A DNA stretch of 64,000 nucleotides, taken from positions 48,764,957 through 48,828,956 of the forward strand of contig OV884059.1 in the NCBI GenBank assembly GCA_930367215.1, written 5' to 3'. The translations under genes and the position numbers were made by a program. The stretch is from Pollenia angustigena. Lineage: Eukaryota > Arthropoda > Insecta > Diptera > Polleniidae. Position 1 is the stretch's first letter; each line of letters begins with the position of its first letter. This document shows positions 10,222-21,084 of this stretch, piece by piece. The notes beneath the pieces were generated by a model that saw nothing but the letters and a program-made list of their open reading frames with translations, was not told the origin of the DNA and made no database searches.

Positions 10222-11952
10222 TCAGGCGGACGGAGAGAGCGGTAGTAAAACGAGTTTGACAATAGGTCGGGTCACAATTCCGTTGGCAGTGCGTATTTCA
10301 GCAACTCTTACTCTATCATCAGAGCCATGAAAAATCTTTTCAATGCGTCCTAGACGCCATTGATTAGGGGGTAAATTGTCGTTTTTCACCACGACGAGAT
10401 CGCCGTTGGAAAAATCTCGCTGGGGGTATTTCCACTTATTTCTTTTGTGGAGTTCGACTAAGTACTCCTCCTTCCAGCGACGGGCAAGCTGATGATGCAG
10501 AATTTTCAGTTTTTGCCACCTATTTACATAACTGATGTAATGGCTCGCTAAATCAGGTTCAGGGGGAGATAGCAGTGCTGTTCCGATTAAAAAATGACCC
10601 GGGGTTAAGGCGCATAAGTTGTGTGGGTCTTCGTTCATCGGACTTAGAGGCCTGGAGTTCAAACACGCCTCGATGCGTGCAAGCATGGTGCTGAACTCTT
10701 CATATGTGAAGCTTTGAGTATGGCACAGTTTCTTGAGATGAGACTTGCAACTTTTCACTCCAGCCTCCCAGAGTCCTCCCATGTGGGGAGCACCAGGGGG
10801 AATGAAATTCCATTTTACCGGCTGAAAACTATCTTGCGATAATAGGCCCTTTTTTACAAGAGCAAGAAAATGCTGTGTATCCTTCTGAAGTGTATTAGCT
10901 GCGCCCACAAAGGCGGTGCCGTTATCCGAATACATAGTATGGGGGGTACCTCGCCTGGAGAAAAACCGGGCGAAAGCGGCTAGGAAAGCTTGTGTTGAAA
11001 TATCTCCGGTGGCCTCCAGATGGATTGCTTTGGTGGCAAAACAGACGAAAACCAGCACGTAACCTTTCGTAACCTTGCACCCGCGACCCACATAAGACTT
11101 TATGGCGAAGGGTCCGGCGAAGTCAACTCCTGTATGATAAAACGGGCGCGTCAAGCTTGTGCGCTCGGGGGGTAGGGCAGCCATGATTTGTTGACTAAGC
11201 TGCTGTTTTTCTCTTACGCATTTCATACATTTTGATAATATGAATTTTATCAGCGTCTTAAGTTTAGGGACATAATAGTGAAGTCTGGTAAGCCGGTGCA
11301 AAATGGCATTTTTGCCATGCAGTGAAAACTTATGTAGATAAGTTAAAAATAATCGCGTAAAACGTGCATGGTAGGGGAGTATAATTGGGTATCGTTCGTC
11401 GTAACTTAATGTAGGGGAGAATGCTAACCGCCCGTTGACTCTCATTAATCCTCTAGAGTCTAGAAAGGGGTTTAGGGTTAAAAGAGCGCTTTTTCGTGGC
11501 AGTGGTTGACTTTCAGCTAAGAGTGCGTACTCTTCAGCAAAGTGAAGCTTTTGACAGACGATTACCAGACGATTTTTTGCGAAAAGTATCTCTTTGGCTG
11601 AGAGCTCATCTGGCGTTATAGTATCAGATTTTAATTTGGACCTTATGCGGTTGCAAAACCGAAAGATGTAGCAAATAACTCTCAGTGCTCGGGGAAGATT
11701 AGAGAATCTATCGAGAATATCGTGGTTGTCGACTAGTGCGGTAAACGTCCTAACTGTTCGTTCTTCTTCTGTGGTATCAAATTCGCAAATGCTCGATGGC
11801 CATTCGGCAGGGGAAAGTCTTAGCCAAGCAGGACCGTGCCACCACAAGGTATTTGTAGACAGTTCCGTAAGTGTAGTACCACGCGATGCTACGTCTGCTG
11901 GATTTGTTTTTCGAATCGACGTGCGCCCATGCATCTTTCCCAACCTTTTCAA
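10222..11952 (-). CDS. BEL integrase (C-terminal part of pol)
   Basis: This 576-codon minus-strand frame holds the end of the RNase H linker (NPADVASRG), the HHCC zinc region (LHGKNAILHRL...CMKCVR) and the integrase core. The presumed DDE residues lie in GVDFAGP, YSDNGTAF and GGLWEAGVKS. A C-terminal domain typical of BEL integrases (NDNLPPNQWRLGRIEKI) follows. Integrase inserts the cDNA, and the five-base duplication at the ends fits. The frame is offset by one from the RT frame, with a single-base indel near 11,905 in an A-run. Otherwise it is open throughout, so inactivation is recent. It ends 43 bases before the third ORF. Confidence 0.92.
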   Translation of the reverse strand: MKRLGKMHGRTSIRKTNPADVASRGTTLTELSTNTLWWHGPAWLRLSPAEWPSSICEFDTTEEERTVRTFTALVDNHDILDRFSNLPRALRVICYIFRFCNRIRSKLKSDTITPDELSAKEILFAKNRLVIVCQKLHFAEEYALLAESQPLPRKSALLTLNPFLDSRGLMRVNGRLAFSPTLSYDERYPIILPYHARFTRLFLTYLHKFSLHGKNAILHRLTRLHYYVPKLKTLIKFILSKCMKCVREKQQLSQQIMAALPPERTSLTRPFYHTGVDFAGPFAIKSYVGRGCKVTKGYVLVFVCFATKAIHLEATGDISTQAFLAAFARFFSRRGTPHTMYSDNGTAFVGAANTLQKDTQHFLALVKKGLLSQDSFQPVKWNFIPPGAPHMGGLWEAGVKSCKSHLKKLCHTQSFTYEEFSTMLARIEACLNSRPLSPMNEDPHNLCALTPGHFLIGTALLSPPEPDLASHYISYVNRWQKLKILHHQLARRWKEEYLVELHKRNKWKYPQRDFSNGDLVVVKNDNLPPNQWRLGRIEKIFHGSDDRVRVAEIRTANGIVTRPIVKLVLLPLSPSA

Positions 11953-13291
11953 TAATAGACGAGACTCTATTTTGAACGAATGTTTTCCATTTATGAGCAG
12001 GTTTTTGCAGCCATGCTAGCACGATGGTCGAGTCGGTCCATAGAAAAAGTTTATAATCGATGAGTTCAAGTTGACCTTGAATCGATTCCATCATAGTTGC
12101 CAGCAGCTCTGCCCCACACAACTCTTTTCGGGGAAGGGAAACGAATTTAACTGGCGCAACTTTAGTTTTTGCTGCTAAAAGGTGGGTAGATACAAAACCT
12201 TGATTTTCTGAACGTAGGTAAATGGCTGCCGCGTATGCCTTTTCCGACGCATCGCAGAAACCGTGTAGCTCAACATTATATGAGGGGCCAAAGTCGATAA
12301 AACGGGGGATTTTTATTTGTTCTATTTTTACATAGTCATCGAGAAAATCATGCCACTGCTGTAGGGTACTAGGATTTAGATCTTCATCCCAGTCAGTTCC
12401 ATCCTTCCACGTCTGCTGCATGATGATTTTGGCTACGATTATTTTTGGTGATAACCAGCCCGCTGGGTCGAATAACTTTGCGATTTCTGACAGAACGCAT
12501 CGTTTTGTTGTTAAGTTGCGGTCGGGGTTAGACTTTAGTTTAAAGTAGAAGTAGTCACTTCCAGCGTTCCACCTGAGCCCTAATGTTTTTGTAGTACTAG
12601 TGTCGGAAAGCTTTAGAAATTCCCCATCTAACAAATGTGTGACCGGTAGACCTTTTAGCAGGACTTCATTGTTCGCCGTCCATTTACGGAGTGTGAACCC
12701 AGCAGTTTCAAGGACTGTTCTAAGGTCATCACGAATTTTAATTGCCGCTGATAGCGTATGGGCTCCCGAAAGTACATCATCGACGTACATGTGACTTCGT
12801 AAAATCTTTGTGACATTAGGGTAGGGGGTTTCATTTTCCTTGGCCAGTTGCAGCAGAGTTCTGATTGCCAAATAAGGGGCACAGTTTACACCGAAGGTGA
12901 CTGTATTTAACTCGTAGTCTTGAAGTGCCTCGTTAGGCGAGCTTCGAAAGACAATTCGCTGAAAGGGGGTGTGCGATTTATTAACGGAAATTTGGCGGTA
13001 CATTTTTTCTATGTCCGCGTTGAAAACGTATCGAAAGAACCGCCAACGCAATACTAAAATCATTAAGTCGCCCTGTAAGATGGGGCCTGCGTGAAGCAGA
13101 TCATTAAGACTGATGCCATTCGACGATGGGCTAGAAGCGTTAAATACCACGCGCAATTTTGTGGTGGTGCTATCTGGTTTAAATACTGCATGGTGGGGCA
13201 AATAGTACGTGCCGCTTTCACCAGCTATGGGTGTTACTTTTGTCATTTGACTGAGGGTAGAGTATTCGGTTATTACTCGATCATATTCGGT
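11777..13291 (-). CDS. BEL reverse transcriptase and RNase H
   Basis: The frame continues in phase from the gag–protease reading frame after one TAA codon (13,292-13,294). It contains BEL-type RT blocks: YLPHHAVFKP, KLRVVFNASS, a FNADIEKMYRQI block, and MYVDDVLSGAHT with the catalytic YVDD. RNase H-like blocks follow (LHGFCDASEKAYAAA, LWTDSTIVLAWL). The last part (after about 11,905) is out of frame with the integrase, and its terminal 40 residues are not original coding. RT and RNase H copy genomic RNA to DNA in cytoplasmic particles. Length and order are normal for BEL/Pao. Confidence 0.92.
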   Translation of the reverse strand, partial: TEYDRVITEYSTLSQMTKVTPIAGESGTYYLPHHAVFKPDSTTTKLRVVFNASSPSSNGISLNDLLHAGPILQGDLMILVLRWRFFRYVFNADIEKMYRQISVNKSHTPFQRIVFRSSPNEALQDYELNTVTFGVNCAPYLAIRTLLQLAKENETPYPNVTKILRSHMYVDDVLSGAHTLSAAIKIRDDLRTVLETAGFTLRKWTANNEVLLKGLPVTHLLDGEFLKLSDTSTTKTLGLRWNAGSDYFYFKLKSNPDRNLTTKRCVLSEIAKLFDPAGWLSPKIIVAKIIMQQTWKDGTDWDEDLNPSTLQQWHDFLDDYVKIEQIKIPRFIDFGPSYNVELHGFCDASEKAYAAAIYLRSENQGFVSTHLLAAKTKVAPVKFVSLPRKELCGAELLATMMESIQGQLELIDYKLFLWTDSTIVLAWLQKPAHKWKTFVQNRVSSIIEKVGKDAWAHVDSKNKSSRRSIAWYYTYGTVYKYLVVARSCLAKTFPCRMAIEHLRI

Positions 13292-15468
13292 TTAGATTTG
13301 GGGATTCTTAATTAATTTTATTTCATTTCGCAGAAATTGAGATATGGCGCTATTTCGCGACTGTCCCACTTTGAGATTTTCAGGAAACTCTCGTTTAAAG
13401 GGGAGTGATACAGTATATCGACCGTCATTAGAGCGGTATGTAGTTGACTCATACAGTTCCTCACAGTATAGGTCCTCCGGGGATGACTTTGCTCTTCTAG
13501 GGACATCTTCAAGCTCCCAAAAACGCTGAAGTTGGTTGTTTAGGTCCACGGCATTAAAATAGGACAATACGGCGTCTCTACACTGACTTTTAGCTACTTT
13601 ACCGGTGATTATCCATCCGAAAACCGTTTTCTGTGCTACCAGGGATTGCTGGTTGTCCCATTGGAGACCATCTTGAATTATTTTTGGGTACACGTCTCCA
13701 CCTAAAAGCATGTCAATCTCCGCGCATCGATGGCGGTATGGATCTGCCAGTTGCAGTTTTGAAAGGTTCCCATTATTTAGCGCAGTCGGGGGGTAGTAGG
13801 AGAGTTGACCGGTAAGTTTCTTAACAACAAGTACGTCCGAATGTATAGCGAATGACCTGTCAATCGGTGAACCAATTTTAATGTGACATGTGTGCGTCGA
13901 AGTGGCGTTTATCGAATCGTTTAACCCATGAATTTTTGCCCGTGATGGCCGAGTATTAAGTCCTAGCTGAGTTTGTAGTCTCTTAGAAATGAAGGATGCC
14001 TCGGAGGCCGAATCTATGAGGGCTCGGACGGTACACTTAAGGTCGTCATTATAGACATCTATTAGAGCAGTACCAAGGACAACTGCGGATGAATTATCTT
14101 GTAATTGTGTAGAAAAAGACCTAAACTCACGACTTTGTGCTTCTGCTGAGGTAGAGGGGTTCGTATTTAACCTTTCAGGGGGGTTATTTGAATTTTGATT
14201 CTCAGCAGTACGTGGGTTAGAACTTGCTTGAGGGGAAGTAGGCGTTTTTTCCTGATGAGTGACTCGATGTAGTAGTGAGTGATGTTTAGCTTTACACACA
14301 TTGCACACATAACGACTTTTGCAGGTTTTATACCCGTGTGAGGTGCCTAAACAATTTGTGCATCTTTTTTGTTGTTTAACCGTGTTATATCGTGCGTCAA
14401 CGGACATAGCAAGAAACTTAGCGCATAACCTTAAAGGGTGACTTTGGTTGCAAAGGAGGCACGTGCCGTCCTTGTTCGTTGACACATTAGTGTTGAAACT
14501 TTGCACTTTCTTACTCTGGGCGTAATTGGGTTTATTATGGCTATTGGATTGATGCGCTTTATTTTGGCTATGAGGATTCAAAAATGTTGATCGTATATCC
14601 GCGACGGATTCCAAAGTCTGAAATCTAGAGGACAAAAAACGATCTAAAGCTTCCCAGGTGGGCATGTTGGATGAATTTGGCAGGGTTTGTTCCCATAGGT
14701 TAAGGGTAACTTCCGGGAAACAAGTTGAACAAATGTAGACGAAAATGATGTCCCAGCTTTCAGTCTCGACTTTTAAAAGGCGCAGATTACTAATGCAATC
14801 ATTAATGGTCCGTTGCAAACGTCTAAGGTTGGGACCTGTTTCTTTGGTAATGGGGGTTAAACCAAAGAGGGATTTCATTTGCGCATTCACGAGAATTTGT
14901 TTATTTTCATAACGATTAACTAGGTTTTGCCACGCCATTTCGAAACCATCGTTAGTCATCGGACACGTTTTGAGGAGTTCTCGAGTTTCTCCTTCTGTCT
15001 TTTTCACTAGATGACACATTTTCTCAACGGGCGATAAGCGGTTGTTTTGGCGATACAAGGCCGTGAACATATCACGAAACGTTGGCCAGGATTTGTAGTC
15101 GCCACGAAAAACTTCGGTATCGCATGGTGGTACCGATATATGTGCGGAGACATCGGTCTCCTTTGGCCTAGCCGCAGAGCTTTTCCCAGCTTTGGCCCTC
15201 AAAGACTCGCAGAGTTCGGAAATTTTTGCTGTGATTGCCGCATGAACATCAAAAGTTGCGTAATACCGTTTGGTTAAAACCGCGATGTCTATTTCCGCTT
15301 TTATTTCCTCATAGTTTTCTATTGCGGCTTCATGAGCGGACGATGAATTTCGTTCTTTCGTACCTCCAGGGAGTGCAGCGCATGAGAAGCTTCTGGCAGC
15401 TCATTAAAATATTTTTGAAAATCCACAACGCGATCGGAAGATCGGATAACCTTTTTGACCAAAGACAT
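13292..15468 (-). CDS. BEL gag and aspartic protease
   Basis: Translation probably starts at ATG 15,468 (MSLVKKVIRSSDR). A frameshift near 15,350 moves to the long 636-codon frame beginning before 15,202. The gag domain contains a capsid-like region (WPTFRDMFTALY..., MAWQNLVNRYENK). Next come zinc knuckles CLLCNQSHPLRLC, CTNCLGTSHGYKTC and CNVCKAKHHSLLH. The protease has active site ALIDSASEASF and the downstream LLGGDVYPKII and FGWIITGKV. The frame ends at a single TAA, beyond which RT continues in phase, so one long gag–pol polyprotein is likely ancestral. Gag forms the particle; the protease matures it. Confidence 0.92.
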
Positions 15469-15714
15469 TGTGGCAGAAATTTTGCGGAGGACAAAATTAT
15501 GGGGGTAATAGTATGAAGAGGGGGTTCGAATACAAATGTGATTGAAATTATAGTAAAGTGAAGAAACTTCTCAAGGGTACCTCGTAAGACAGCAAAAATT
15601 TAATATGTAGGTGTATCGAAAGTCCAATAGTAGAGAGGCAGTATAATTACAAAAGCGAGGCTTATTCGATTATGATGAGTGACACTTCTTAAAGATGGCC
15701 ACTATTTTAATTTA

Positions 15715-16400
15715 TATTAAAAAAATTTTAGAAAATTTTCAATGGCGCTTCGTATAAGCGGTCGATGGATATAATGTTTAGTAATTTCAAAAAAATTTCA
15801 ATGGTGCTTCGTATAAGCGAGCCAATGAATATGGGTTGTAATTTTCGGAAAATTTCCAATGGCACCTCGTATAGTTGGCCAATGAATATATGGTTTAATA
15901 ATTTCAGGAAATTTTCAATGGTGCTTCGTATAAGCGAGCCACTGGATTAGGGTTTGAATTTTCGAAAAATTTTCAATGGCACCTCGTATAGGTGGCCAAT
16001 GAATAAATGGTTTAATAATTTCGAAAAAATGTTCAGTGGTGCTTCATATAAGCGAGCCACTGAATATGAATTTTAATTTTTTTGAAAAATTTTCAATGGT
16101 GCTTCGTATAAGCGAGCCACTGAATTGGGGTTTTAATAATTTTGCAAATTTTCCAATGCCGCTTCGTATAAGCGAAACACTGAATTGGGTTTTTATAATT
16201 TAATAAAATTTTCAATGGAGCCTCGTATAAGCGACCAATGAAAAAAAAGGGGTTTTATTAATTTGCAAAATTTTCAATGGCACCTCGTATAGGCAGCCAA
16301 TGAATGGGGTTTTAATAATTTCGAAGAATTTTCAATGGCGCTTCGTATAAGCGACCAATGAAAAAGGGGTTTTAATAATCTTGCAAAATTTTAATAGAGG
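15715..16400 (-). repeat. tandem hairpin repeats in the BEL leader
   Basis: About eleven units of roughly 55-62 bases, each containing CAATGGCGCTTCGTATAAGCG or a variant, then a GCCA(A/C)TGAAT block and a TTTTAATAATTT spacer. CGCTT and AAGCG can pair as a short hairpin in most units. Some units read CACCTCGTATAGGTGG instead, with a compensating change that keeps the stem (CACCT/AGGTG). They lie between primer-binding site and gag. Confidence 0.75.
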
Positions 16401-16609
16401 TTTAAATAAAAGGGTTTTATAAAATAATCATAATAATTGGGGGTAGTAAGCATGTGTGTACTATATTAAAAAAAGGGAGGTTTATTATAAAAAACCAATG
16501 GCTATTTATTTATTGTTATTTAATTATCCATTTCATATAAGTTTTCAGTTTAAACCGTAATGATACGCTGTATAAGTAAATTTTAGGTTGACCCTCGTAT
16601 ATCATCAAT

Positions 16610-17667
16610 CAGTGTTACCGTTCGCCCGACTAAAGTCGCAATTTGACCCTTTTTCAGCGGTCTGCGACTTTTTGTGAGACTTTTTTTTATCACCGACTTT
16701 TGCGACTATTTTAATTTTTCTGCTACTTTTTACCCTTTTTGTTAAGATTCTTACAAAACATTCAATTTTCTTATTATTTGTATCAAAAAAAAATTCGTCA
16801 AAATAGCCTCGTCAAAATTTAAAAACAATTCATAAATTATTGTTCATTTGGCAACACTTTTATTACATTTTTGCAACCTTGTCATGTATACAACGTATTT
16901 GAGGCGAATTCAGTTCAAGGTGGTGGCAAGTTTTGACAGTTCGGACCAATGTGTTTTAATTTGTCAGTGTTTTGTTAGAAATTGTTGACATTTCGAATCG
17001 TAAACACCAGCAATGCAATGCAAAAAACCTCTGTTGTTTCTGTTGGTTTTGGATTGTTGTAGTCTTAGCACCACCTGTAGTTTTCGAATCGTAAACACTA
17101 GCAAAGCAATGTAAAAACATGCAATTCAATGCTGTCATCTTTAAATTTAATAGACAAAGATATAGAAGACTGGATTCCCTGTGATGAACTTATTTCTAAA
17201 TATAGAAATAAAATTTAAAAAAAGTAGTATTTATGTAGGTATGTTAAGAAAAAGAAATATTGCGCCAAGATCAAACGAACGGAATTAAAGTAAAATTTTC
17301 AAGGGGCTTTAATTGGACAAGTTTAAATTTTGTCAAAAATATATTAACCTTAACTTTTTTGGCTTGTTTTTAAACAGAAATTCTACTCCTTTGACCTTGG
17401 CAGCATACGACAAATTTATTAAACTTAAGTAAATGTTTTCACTATACATGAAAACATGGACAAACATGTACATTGTTATGAAATATGATAAAAATGAATT
17501 CTGCAATAAGCTTTTTGTTTCAATTGTTTTGTTATGCTTTTTATTAATAAAAAACGTTAAAAAAAAGATGTGCGACTTTTATTTTCTGAAACGACTTTTT
17601 TGTGCGACTTTATTTTTATAAAACAACCTTTTGTGCGACTTTTCAAAAATTCCTAACGGTAACCCTG
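16610..17667. mobile_element. hAT-like non-autonomous element with GCGACTTTT subterminal repeats
   Basis: The ends are CAGTGTTACCGTT and the complement of CAGGGTTACCGTTAGGAA. Near both ends the motif GCGACTTTT recurs several times, facing the termini, as expected for transposase-binding subterminal repeats. There is no transposase. An 8-base duplication is not visible, so the superfamily is tentative. It lies in the BEL leader. Confidence 0.55.
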
Positions 17668-18724
17668 TGTACATGTAGCTTATGTACTTCAGCATCAACT
17701 TATTATTTGACCAACTTCTTATAACAAAACGTTTATTTGTATGTACAAAAAATACAGATCATTTGTTTCACTAACTACTCGCTGTACTTTATTATGTTGT
17801 TGTTGTTGTGGATTGTGCAGCCATACATACATACATGTTGAGTTTTCGTTCTTCTTTATTTAGTCCCCTTTTAGACAGGCAAAGTTTACTTTGCAAAGTC
17901 TTGTGTAGTTCTCTTTTAAACTTTGTTTGGTGTTTAGACACACAAAGTTTAATTTGACAAATTTTTGTTTATTCGTTGTTGCGGCCTGCATACAGGGTTG
18001 ATAAATGGCATTTTTTTAAATGTACTTAATACCGAAAAAAATTTACATTTTTTACCCTAATTGTACTTAATACCAAAAAAATATTTTTTACAAGTTTTAT
18101 TATTTGCATTACAAAAAATTTACATTGAAATGCACTTGTGCTATACATTTATATTTGAAATATACCTTTGGCAATTAACAAAAAGAAAAATTAAGTGAAT
18201 AATAAGGAATTTAGACGAAGAATCTTAAGCTTGTTTTTTTAGATTTGAAAGTGGAACAGGTTAAAAAAATGTTTTACCTACCCAGTTAATACTTCGCCTG
18301 CAAAATAATGTGTTAAGTAATCAGGAAAATGTTAAAATACTACTTCCAATTCTTCTGAAAGAACCAATGAATTTTACAAGGGATGTCCCAAAATGAATGC
18401 ATTTTTATGTAAGTCATTATTTTTTTCCTACATACATACATCTGAAAAATAAGTAGTTATAGAAGTAATTATAGTAGTTAGAAGAAAGCTACTTAATAAT
18501 TAGTGCAAGAAGCTATTCATTTTAAAAAAGTGGGCGAAGTTTTTACTGGGTAGTAATGCCCGTAATTTCTACTAAAAGTATCTAGCTGTGTATAGATATC
18601 TATGGTGCAAGGAATTTTACCACATATGACTTGCTTACTGGTTAAAGTGTATTATATGTTCCACCATCGATAAAAATACAAATGTTGTCATATTTAAAAG
18701 AAAACTTAAAGGATAAAACTTATG

Positions 18725-19502
18725 TGGGCATTTCCTCAGAATGGTCTAGCAGGATGAAAAAATAAAATGTTGATTATCATCGTCTTTTATTGTTTATTAT
18801 TTAAAAAAAAAAATCTATGTTTTTTTAAAAGAATGGTTTCATAGCATATCTCAGCTATTAAACTTGAGGAAATTACCCTGAAAACTGGAACATTTTATAT
18901 TTTCTAAGTATTTAAGCTACTTCTAAAGACATTTTTATATACTTATTTTACATGCAAAAAATATGTTATATATACACTCTTTCTTCACAATCACTCCATT
19001 ACAATCAATTGTAAAAGGAGTATTAAGATTTTTAATAAGGAAGTTTGAAGATATTTTTGGTAAAATGCATGGTGATAATAATAAAAAAACATATGGAAAA
19101 ATCATACGTTCGTGACCCGTACGTTCGCGTCCGGTACATAAGCCAATTAAACAAAAACCAAGAGAAATATTTTATTTTGTATGGAGACCTACATTAATAC
19201 ACTCTTAAAATAAATTAATCACTTTTGAATATTCCGTTCCATTACGCAGATTTTTACATTTCAGTACTGTCAGCCAAAGTTGACTTCTATTTTGCGTACG
19301 TTCGTGACCACATGTTTATAACTATGTATCATTATAAAAAATTTAAACTCGATGAAATCCATCTTTTGCACTAAACTTAGAGCTACCCAAATGCTATCGA
19401 ATCGCCAAAAAAAAAAAAAAATGATTGGAAAAGTTTTGGTTTCTATATTATTTGTAAATCAAAAGCGTGCGAACGTACGTTAGTGACCCCAGGAAATGCC
19501 CA
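18725..19502. mobile_element. MITE with TGGGCATTTCCT ends
   Basis: Ends TGGGCATTTCCT and AGGAAATGCCCA are perfect 12-base inverted repeats. Internal CGTTCGTGACCCGTACGTTCG and GCGAACGTACGTTAGTGACC stretches resemble the CGTCACGC/GCGAATGTAG motifs of the foldback at 5.8 kb, suggesting a related family. There is no coding capacity. Confidence 0.6.
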
Positions 19503-19846
19503 TATATAAAATATTTAATTAAAAAATTCCAACAATCAGGTATAGTAAGGAACATAAAATTATTATTTTTAAAGAAGATGAAAGTTCGGTTGGTGTATGA
19601 AATTAGTTTTGTAACATATTTTTATACATATTTAATTTTTTTTTTATTTTAAACTATAGCAACAAGATTCATAACACTGTAGCAATAATTTGTTTGAATT
19701 AAATTCGATATAGTAGGTATTTACATAAAGGGGAAAAAGCGTTTGCAATTTTTAAATTGTACTAAATTTGCACTGGAGTACTATATTACTTTTGCACTGC
19801 TAATAGTAGTAAAAAAAGTATAATTGTACTACCAACTTTATCATCC

Positions 19847-20520
19847 TTTTTTTTTTTTTTTTTTTTTTTTAATAATTTATTTTTATTATTGAATCTTTCT
19901 TATCGAAATTTACAATATGTATTCAAATCTTAATTCTACTTGTTGTTTATTAGTTGTTACCTGTGTAACCACTAACTGCTGTATTCAAATTTTTAAGACT
20001 GTCTTCTAGTAAGGCTCAAAGTATCGGTTCTTTTTAGCCTCTGGTGACCTTCGAACTGAAGCAAACCCCTAGCGAGGTAGTTAGGGTGAACCATTAGTTT
20101 ATCGATGTAGCTTATTGAATATTTTTTAATTTCCTCCTGGATAGTGGGGACGTTGAGATCTCTGTGGATAATATCATTACGTATATACCATGGGGCGCAG
20201 ACAATTTGTCGTAATATTCTAGACTGTCTTCTTTGAAGCTTTTGGATGTTAGATGCGCATGCAGTACCCCATAATTGGATGCCATATGTCCATATTGGTT
20301 TTATGATGGACTTGTATAGAAGAACTTTGTTGTCTAAAGACAAGTTTGAGTTTCTACGGAGAAGCCAATGTAGTTGAGCTGCTTTAAGTTTCATAGCCGT
20401 TATTTTCGCTTCGATATGACGAGACCAGGTCAAACGTCTATCTATGTTTATGAACTCCCAAGTACTTTACATGGTTTTCTACCGGAACAGTGATGTTATT
20501 TATTTTTACTGCTGGGCACG
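19847..20520 (-). mobile_element. 5'-truncated jockey-clade insertion
   Basis: A poly(T) run (poly(A) on the minus strand) at 19,847-19,872 is followed by the 3' UTR and the last 146 codons of jockey ORF2 (20,433-19,993, with KPIWTYGIQLWG and APWYIRNDIIHRDL). A perfect 10-base duplication TTTATCATCC flanks it (19,837-19,846 and 20,521-20,530). This is a typical target-primed insertion truncated at its 5' end. The family is the same as at 1,435-4,574. The fragment is non-functional. Confidence 0.92.
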
Positions 20521-20674
20521 TTTATCATCCCTGCTCAGAAATAAACTACGAACGAAAAACAAAAGGAATTTGCGAGTACAGCAAAGTTCGTACTCCCCCG
20601 CTATTCTCTTTTCCCCTCCCTTCCATAAACTCAAGACTTTGCAAAGTAAACTTTGCCTGTCTAAAAGGGGACTT

Positions 20675-21058
20675 AGTTCAATGTCAATCCAAAAAAAACC
20701 AAAAAAACTTGAACAAGTGTTTTTGTTTTTACTGACTGCATGTAATGCTTATTTGTGTAGCAACGAGATCAACTGTTGCTGATGTTAATATGCACATAAG
20801 TATGTACGTATGTATGTAATACTATGTATGTATGTATGTTTGAAATGATTGAAGTTATTTCTTCTTGGTGCCGTTAGTTTTTGTCTTCTTCTTTTTATTT
20901 GCAAAAAAAAGACAAACGGTAATTTGCACCAACTGTTCAACTTTTTAATTTGGTATGCAGCAAAAATGTACACACATGCGGGGGTTAGTAGGGGGTAAAA
21001 TGTTATATATGATTTTTTTCAGATTTCTAGGAAGGGTGAAGGGCCGGGTTATAGCGGA
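20675..21058 (-). other. proximal BEL leader next to the primer-binding site
   Basis: It holds non-coding sequence with a TATG microsatellite (about 20,800-20,840) and an A/T-rich stretch. It is placed between the primer-binding site and the inserted elements; no gene is seen. Confidence 0.5.
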
Positions 21059-21081
21059 CCCGGATCCGGCTCGAAGGACCA
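21059..21081 (-). promoter_or_regulatory. BEL primer-binding site
   Basis: The minus strand reads TGGTCCTTCGAGCCGGATCC, starting three bases after the end of the 5' LTR. The TGG start and GC-rich acceptor/T-arm-like sequence are those of a site complementary to a tRNA 3' end. The tRNA species is not assigned here. Confidence 0.8.
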
Positions 21082-21084
21082 GAA

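Larger units (their letters stand above)
17993..20533. mobile_element. hAT-like non-autonomous element with CAGGGWTGATAAA ends
   Basis: The left end is CAGGGTTGATAAATGGC and the right end is the complement of CAGGGATGATAAAGTTGG. Subterminal AGTAC/GTACTTAATACC-type repeats occur at both sides. No transposase is present. The last bases before the right end (TTTATCATCC) were duplicated when a jockey copy inserted there. Without it and the inner MITE the element is about 1.1 kb. No 8-base duplication is evident around it. Confidence 0.55.
17861..20674. repeat. inverted 42-base arms flanking a hAT-like element
   Basis: GTCCCCTTTTAGACAGGC and the following AAAGTTTACTTTGCAAAGTC at 17,863-17,902 recur inverted at 20,632-20,674. 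They lie outside the 17,993-20,533 element, so they may be the arms of an older element in which that element landed. Outer boundaries are unclear. Confidence 0.45.

Noticed and set aside
16610..17667. 8-base target duplication for the hAT-like element
   Set aside because: The flanks (TCATCAAT-like and TGTACATG-like) do not match, so I do not claim a duplication and keep the superfamily tentative.
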